Assembly (NCBI GenBank): GCA_947468985.1
Contig: CANINJ010000010.1
Location: 1-15,706 of the forward strand
DNA from: Bacteroidota bacterium
GTDB taxonomy: Bacteria; Bacteroidota; Bacteroidia; Flavobacteriales; Flavobacteriaceae
Reading direction: 5' to 3'
DNA: 15,706 nucleotides
The position numbers were made by a program, and so were the translations under genes. The notes below the pieces were generated by a model. It saw only the letters and a program-made list of their open reading frames with translations, was not told the origin of the DNA and searched no databases. Of the stretch, positions 13,444-15,706 are shown in pieces; positions within the stretch are counted from its first letter, which is position 1; every line of letters starts with the position of its first letter.

Positions 13444-14400
13444 CTATTTTTTTCTGGTTTTGGAAAGTTGTTTTACTTTGACTTGTAATTTTTCAATCTG
13501 TTTTTGTTGTTCTTTGATGGCTTCAACTAATAGCGCCACTAGCTTGTCGTACTTCACAGAACGGTATTCTTCTTTAGTTTTATCTTTTGTTACAATTTCA
13601 GGAACTATTTTTTCAACTTCTTGCGCAATAAATCCTAGTTCGTCTTGAGCGCCAAATTCTTTTTCTGGAAACGCTTTTTGATTCCAATTAAAATAAACTC
13701 CTTGCAATGATTTTACCTTATTTAAAGCATTGGTTACGGGTCGAATATTGGTTTTAAAACGAATATCCGAAGTACCTGACACAGAGTTGGCAATGATATC
13801 ACCATTTACATATAGTTTTGTAGTTGGGTTATTATTTCCAATTCCTACATTACCATTTTCTAAAATATTTATCCCATTAGTTTCAGTACCACCACTAAAA
13901 ACGCGTAGTCTTGCATTTGCAGAAGTGGTTCCATATTGATCAATGGTCCAGTCTGAAGTACTTCCTGTTAATGATTTTTTGATGGTTATTTGACCTCCTT
14001 CGTTAGTAGTTCCTTGCGGATTAATGGTAATTTCTCCACTCACTGTTCCAGCCGCATTGCCTAAAGTTAAAGTAGATAATGGAGCAGTAGTTCCAACCCC
14101 CACAAACCCTCCATTGGGATTTAATACCAAATTATAATAAGTACCATAAGCTCCCTTGTCTCTTGCTTGTAGCCAAGAAAAAGTGCTTGTACTACTTAAT
14201 CCAAAATCTAATACATGCGTATTTGCGCCGGTTGCACCTAGACGTAAATTGCCATTGGCAGCTGTTCCTGAGGTGGCTGGATCTGCTTTTGTAGTAAAAA
14301 CATCCAATTTATTAGTTGGTACAGTTATACCAATACCTGTTTGAGCCTTCCCACTTAGGAAAACAAAACAGAAGAATAATAGGGATACTACTTTTTTCAT
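13444..14400 (-). CDS. Secreted fibre protein B with C-terminal Peptidase_S74 chaperone
   Basis: A 318-residue exported protein. Signal peptide MKKVVSLLFFCFVFLSGKAQ, then TGIGITVPTNKLDVF, fibre motifs GFVGVGTTAPLSTLTLG and NGNVGIGNNNPTTKLYVNGD, and a C-terminal S74/intramolecular chaperone domain (about 208-318): SDIRFKTNI with the expected Ser211-Lys216 dyad, LGFIAQEVEKIVPEIV, YDKLVALLVEAIKEQQKQIEKL, and a coiled-coil end. In phage fibres and myelin regulatory factors this domain trimerises, folds the stalk, then cuts itself off; the same is inferred here. I chose the ATG at 14400, since the frame to 14439 would put 13 residues before the signal peptide and overlap gene A. It lies 11 nt after gene A and 2 nt before gene C. 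Confidence 0.9.
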   Translation of the reverse strand: MKKVVSLLFFCFVFLSGKAQTGIGITVPTNKLDVFTTKADPATSGTAANGNLRLGATGANTHVLDFGLSSTSTFSWLQARDKGAYGTYYNLVLNPNGGFVGVGTTAPLSTLTLGNAAGTVSGEITINPQGTTNEGGQITIKKSLTGSTSDWTIDQYGTTSANARLRVFSGGTETNGINILENGNVGIGNNNPTTKLYVNGDIIANSVSGTSDIRFKTNIRPVTNALNKVKSLQGVYFNWNQKAFPEKEFGAQDELGFIAQEVEKIVPEIVTKDKTKEEYRSVKYDKLVALLVEAIKEQQKQIEKLQVKVKQLSKTRKK

Positions 14401-14411
14401 GTTTCTATTGA

Positions 14412-15706
14412 TTAGAATAAGGCTCTTAATACGTTCCATTGTGATCCATCATATACTAACCTTATCCAGTTATTAGATGCTTCATTTCCAATAGAAACTG
14501 ATGTTGCAGCAGTATTATCTTTATCTACATAAATAATTCCTGCAGAACCTGAAATAGTTATTGTATTAGCTGTTTTATTCTTAATTGTAATTTCTTTCCC
14601 AGCATTTGCAGCCACAACTGTTGGAAGTGTAAAAGTTCCATTGGTAGATCCTGTATAAAAAACATAAGAATCTTGAAGCCTTATAGTATATGGAGTTGTA
14701 TTTTGTACTACAACTGACCCTGATGAATACGACCAACTTGGTATTCCACTGGCTAAAGTTAATACTTGACCATCGGCGCCTTTAGCTAAACGTGTTCCTG
14801 TTCCACTATCTCCTCCATAAATTATATCTCCCTTTGTTGTCATAGGTGACAAAGCATCAAAAGCTGCTGTAGCACTTGTAGCTCCAGTTCCTCCATTAGC
14901 AATTGCAATTGTTGTCCCATTCCAAGTTCCAGTAGCAATAGTTCCTACACTTGTCAAGCTTGAACTTAGAACATTAGAAGCTAATGTGGCTCCTGTTAAT
15001 GTGCCTGCCGCGGCAGTTACTGTAATATCACCACTTCCATCAAAATCAACAGTATTAATTTTTCTGGCAGTTGCTAATTTAGTTGCAGTTGCCGCATTTC
15101 CTCCAATATTTAAATTCGCCACTGCAGTGGTTGAACTCACCACTAAAGGTGCAGTTCCTGTTGCAACTGTAGAAGTTAATTGCCCAGAAACACTTAAACT
15201 TGTTCCTGTTGCTGCTCCAATCACTGGGGTAACCAATGTGGGCGAAGTATCCATTACAAATTTTGTTCCTGTTCCTGTTTGAGAAGCAATAGAAGTAGCA
15301 TTTCCAGTACTCGTAATTGGACCCGTTAAATTGGCATTTGTAGTTACGGTAGCTGCGTTTCCTGAGGTGTTTTGATTTAAGATAGGAAAATCAGCCGCAA
15401 CTGCTATACTAGGTACGCCTGTAGTTGTAGTATTTTTTAAAATACCTGTTACTAATCCGGATAATGCCGTACCATTAATTTTACCTACTGTTGTGGCATT
15501 CCCAGAACTTGTTACGTCTCCTGTTAAATTTGCATTGGTAGTTACCGTTGCAGCGTTACCTGAAGTGTTTTGATTTAAGATAGGAAAATCAGCCGCAACT
15601 GCTATACTAGGTACGCCTGTAGTTGTAGTATTTTTTAAAATACCTGTTACTAATCCGGATAATGCCGTACCATTAATTTTACCTACTGTTGTGGCATTAC
15701 CAGAAC
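14412..15706 (-). CDS. Phage-tail-fibre-like repeat protein A (5' end outside the window)
   Basis: The frame stays open to the right edge; about 430 residues are visible and the start is not. The N-terminal visible part is made of 66-residue repeats (DNA period 198 bp) with GNATTVGKINGTALSGLV and FPILNQNTSGNAATVTTN. Then ASQTGTGTKFVMDTSPTLVTP, GNAATATKLATARKINTVDF, IANGGTGATSATAAFDAL and MTTKGDIIYGG follow, all typical of long phage tail-fibre proteins. The end (about the last 100 residues) is a beta-rich cap: GTFTLPTVVAANAGKEITIKNK...NNWIRLVYDGSQWNVL. The ATG at 15254 is internal, not the start. Probably the main shaft protein of the locus; first visible gene of the operon. Confidence 0.87.
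   Translation of the reverse strand, partial: SGNATTVGKINGTALSGLVTGILKNTTTTGVPSIAVAADFPILNQNTSGNAATVTTNANLTGDVTSSGNATTVGKINGTALSGLVTGILKNTTTTGVPSIAVAADFPILNQNTSGNAATVTTNANLTGPITSTGNATSIASQTGTGTKFVMDTSPTLVTPVIGAATGTSLSVSGQLTSTVATGTAPLVVSSTTAVANLNIGGNAATATKLATARKINTVDFDGSGDITVTAAAGTLTGATLASNVLSSSLTSVGTIATGTWNGTTIAIANGGTGATSATAAFDALSPMTTKGDIIYGGDSGTGTRLAKGADGQVLTLASGIPSWSYSSGSVVVQNTTPYTIRLQDSYVFYTGSTNGTFTLPTVVAANAGKEITIKNKTANTITISGSAGIIYVDKDNTAATSVSIGNEASNNWIRLVYDGSQWNVLRALF
15311..15706 (-). repeat. 198-bp in-frame tandem repeat in gene A
   Basis: Copies at 15311-15508 and 15509-15706, offset exactly 198 bp (66 codons). The right 140 bp of each copy (15369-15508 and 15567-15706) differ at one base by eye; the left 58 bp are clearly homologous but diverged. 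More copies may lie beyond the edge. Confidence 0.9.

Noticed and set aside
14401..14439. Longer start of gene B
   Set aside because: It adds 13 residues before a normal MKK signal peptide and overlaps gene A.
5192..15706. Prophage interpretation of the fibre-like genes
   Set aside because: Visible N-termini are signal peptides, which phage tail proteins do not carry, and no capsid, tail tube, terminase or lysis gene is seen. DNA beyond the right edge was not available.
5192..15706. Plus-strand open frames inside the large operon
   Set aside because: They lie antisense to strong coding frames, with no signal peptides, motifs or promoters; they result from the low stop density opposite Thr/Gly/Asn-rich genes.
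5192..15706. Type IX secretion sorting tails
   Set aside because: The C-termini (NFISIERLL, KYGL, RFGL, LGY, coiled coil) do not show the usual type A or B sorting domain with its conserved Gly and basic end. An unusual tail cannot be excluded.

Overview
The window looks like a Flavobacterium-type genome (Bacteroidetes, Flavobacteriaceae). It is AT-rich, its promoters match the Bacteroidetes -33 TTTG / -7 TANNTTTG pattern, Shine-Dalgarno sites are absent or weak, the secreted proteins start MKK..., and the left end holds a typical flavobacterial housekeeping cluster.

Left region (1-3671): the 3' end of an upstream gene overlaps fmt (methionyl-tRNA formyltransferase). Then come an HU-family nucleoid protein with its own promoter and terminator and a YqgE/AlgH family protein. 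Convergent to these are a class IV aminotransferase and a START-like domain protein on the minus strand, followed by a tRNA-Met(CAU) on the plus strand with a near-perfect promoter and a strong terminator.

Middle region (3672-5140): about 1.4 kb between the intact tRNA-Met and a 3' half of a second tRNA-Met. It holds one AT-rich lipoprotein gene with its own promoter and terminator, and four copies of CAAGTGAGGAA, two near each end. No integrase is present. My reading is that this is an integrase-less, tRNA-targeted mobile segment: the intact tRNA would be a chimera whose 3' half was supplied by the element, and the displaced original 3' half remains at the right end.

Right region (5192-15706, minus strand): eight tightly packed genes (gaps of 2-17 nt, one 11-nt overlap) running leftward from beyond the right edge. 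The seven with a visible N-terminus have signal peptides, and five begin their mature part with QTGIG. Together they make a set of modular, phage-tail-fibre-like secreted proteins: a repeat-rich fibre (partial), a fibre with a C-terminal Peptidase_S74 self-cleaving chaperone, a C-type lectin + discoidin-like + LamG protein, a tail-collar-like protein, a small fibre-like protein, a PA14 + LamG protein, and two paralogues with jelly-roll-like domains and a shared C-terminus ending NFISIERLL. No phage structural, packaging or lysis genes are seen, and no type IX secretion tail is recognisable. I infer a cell-surface or secreted multi-subunit adhesin/fibre system with carbohydrate-binding tips. 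This operon is the best candidate for an undescribed system, and the tRNA-flanked mini-element is the second.
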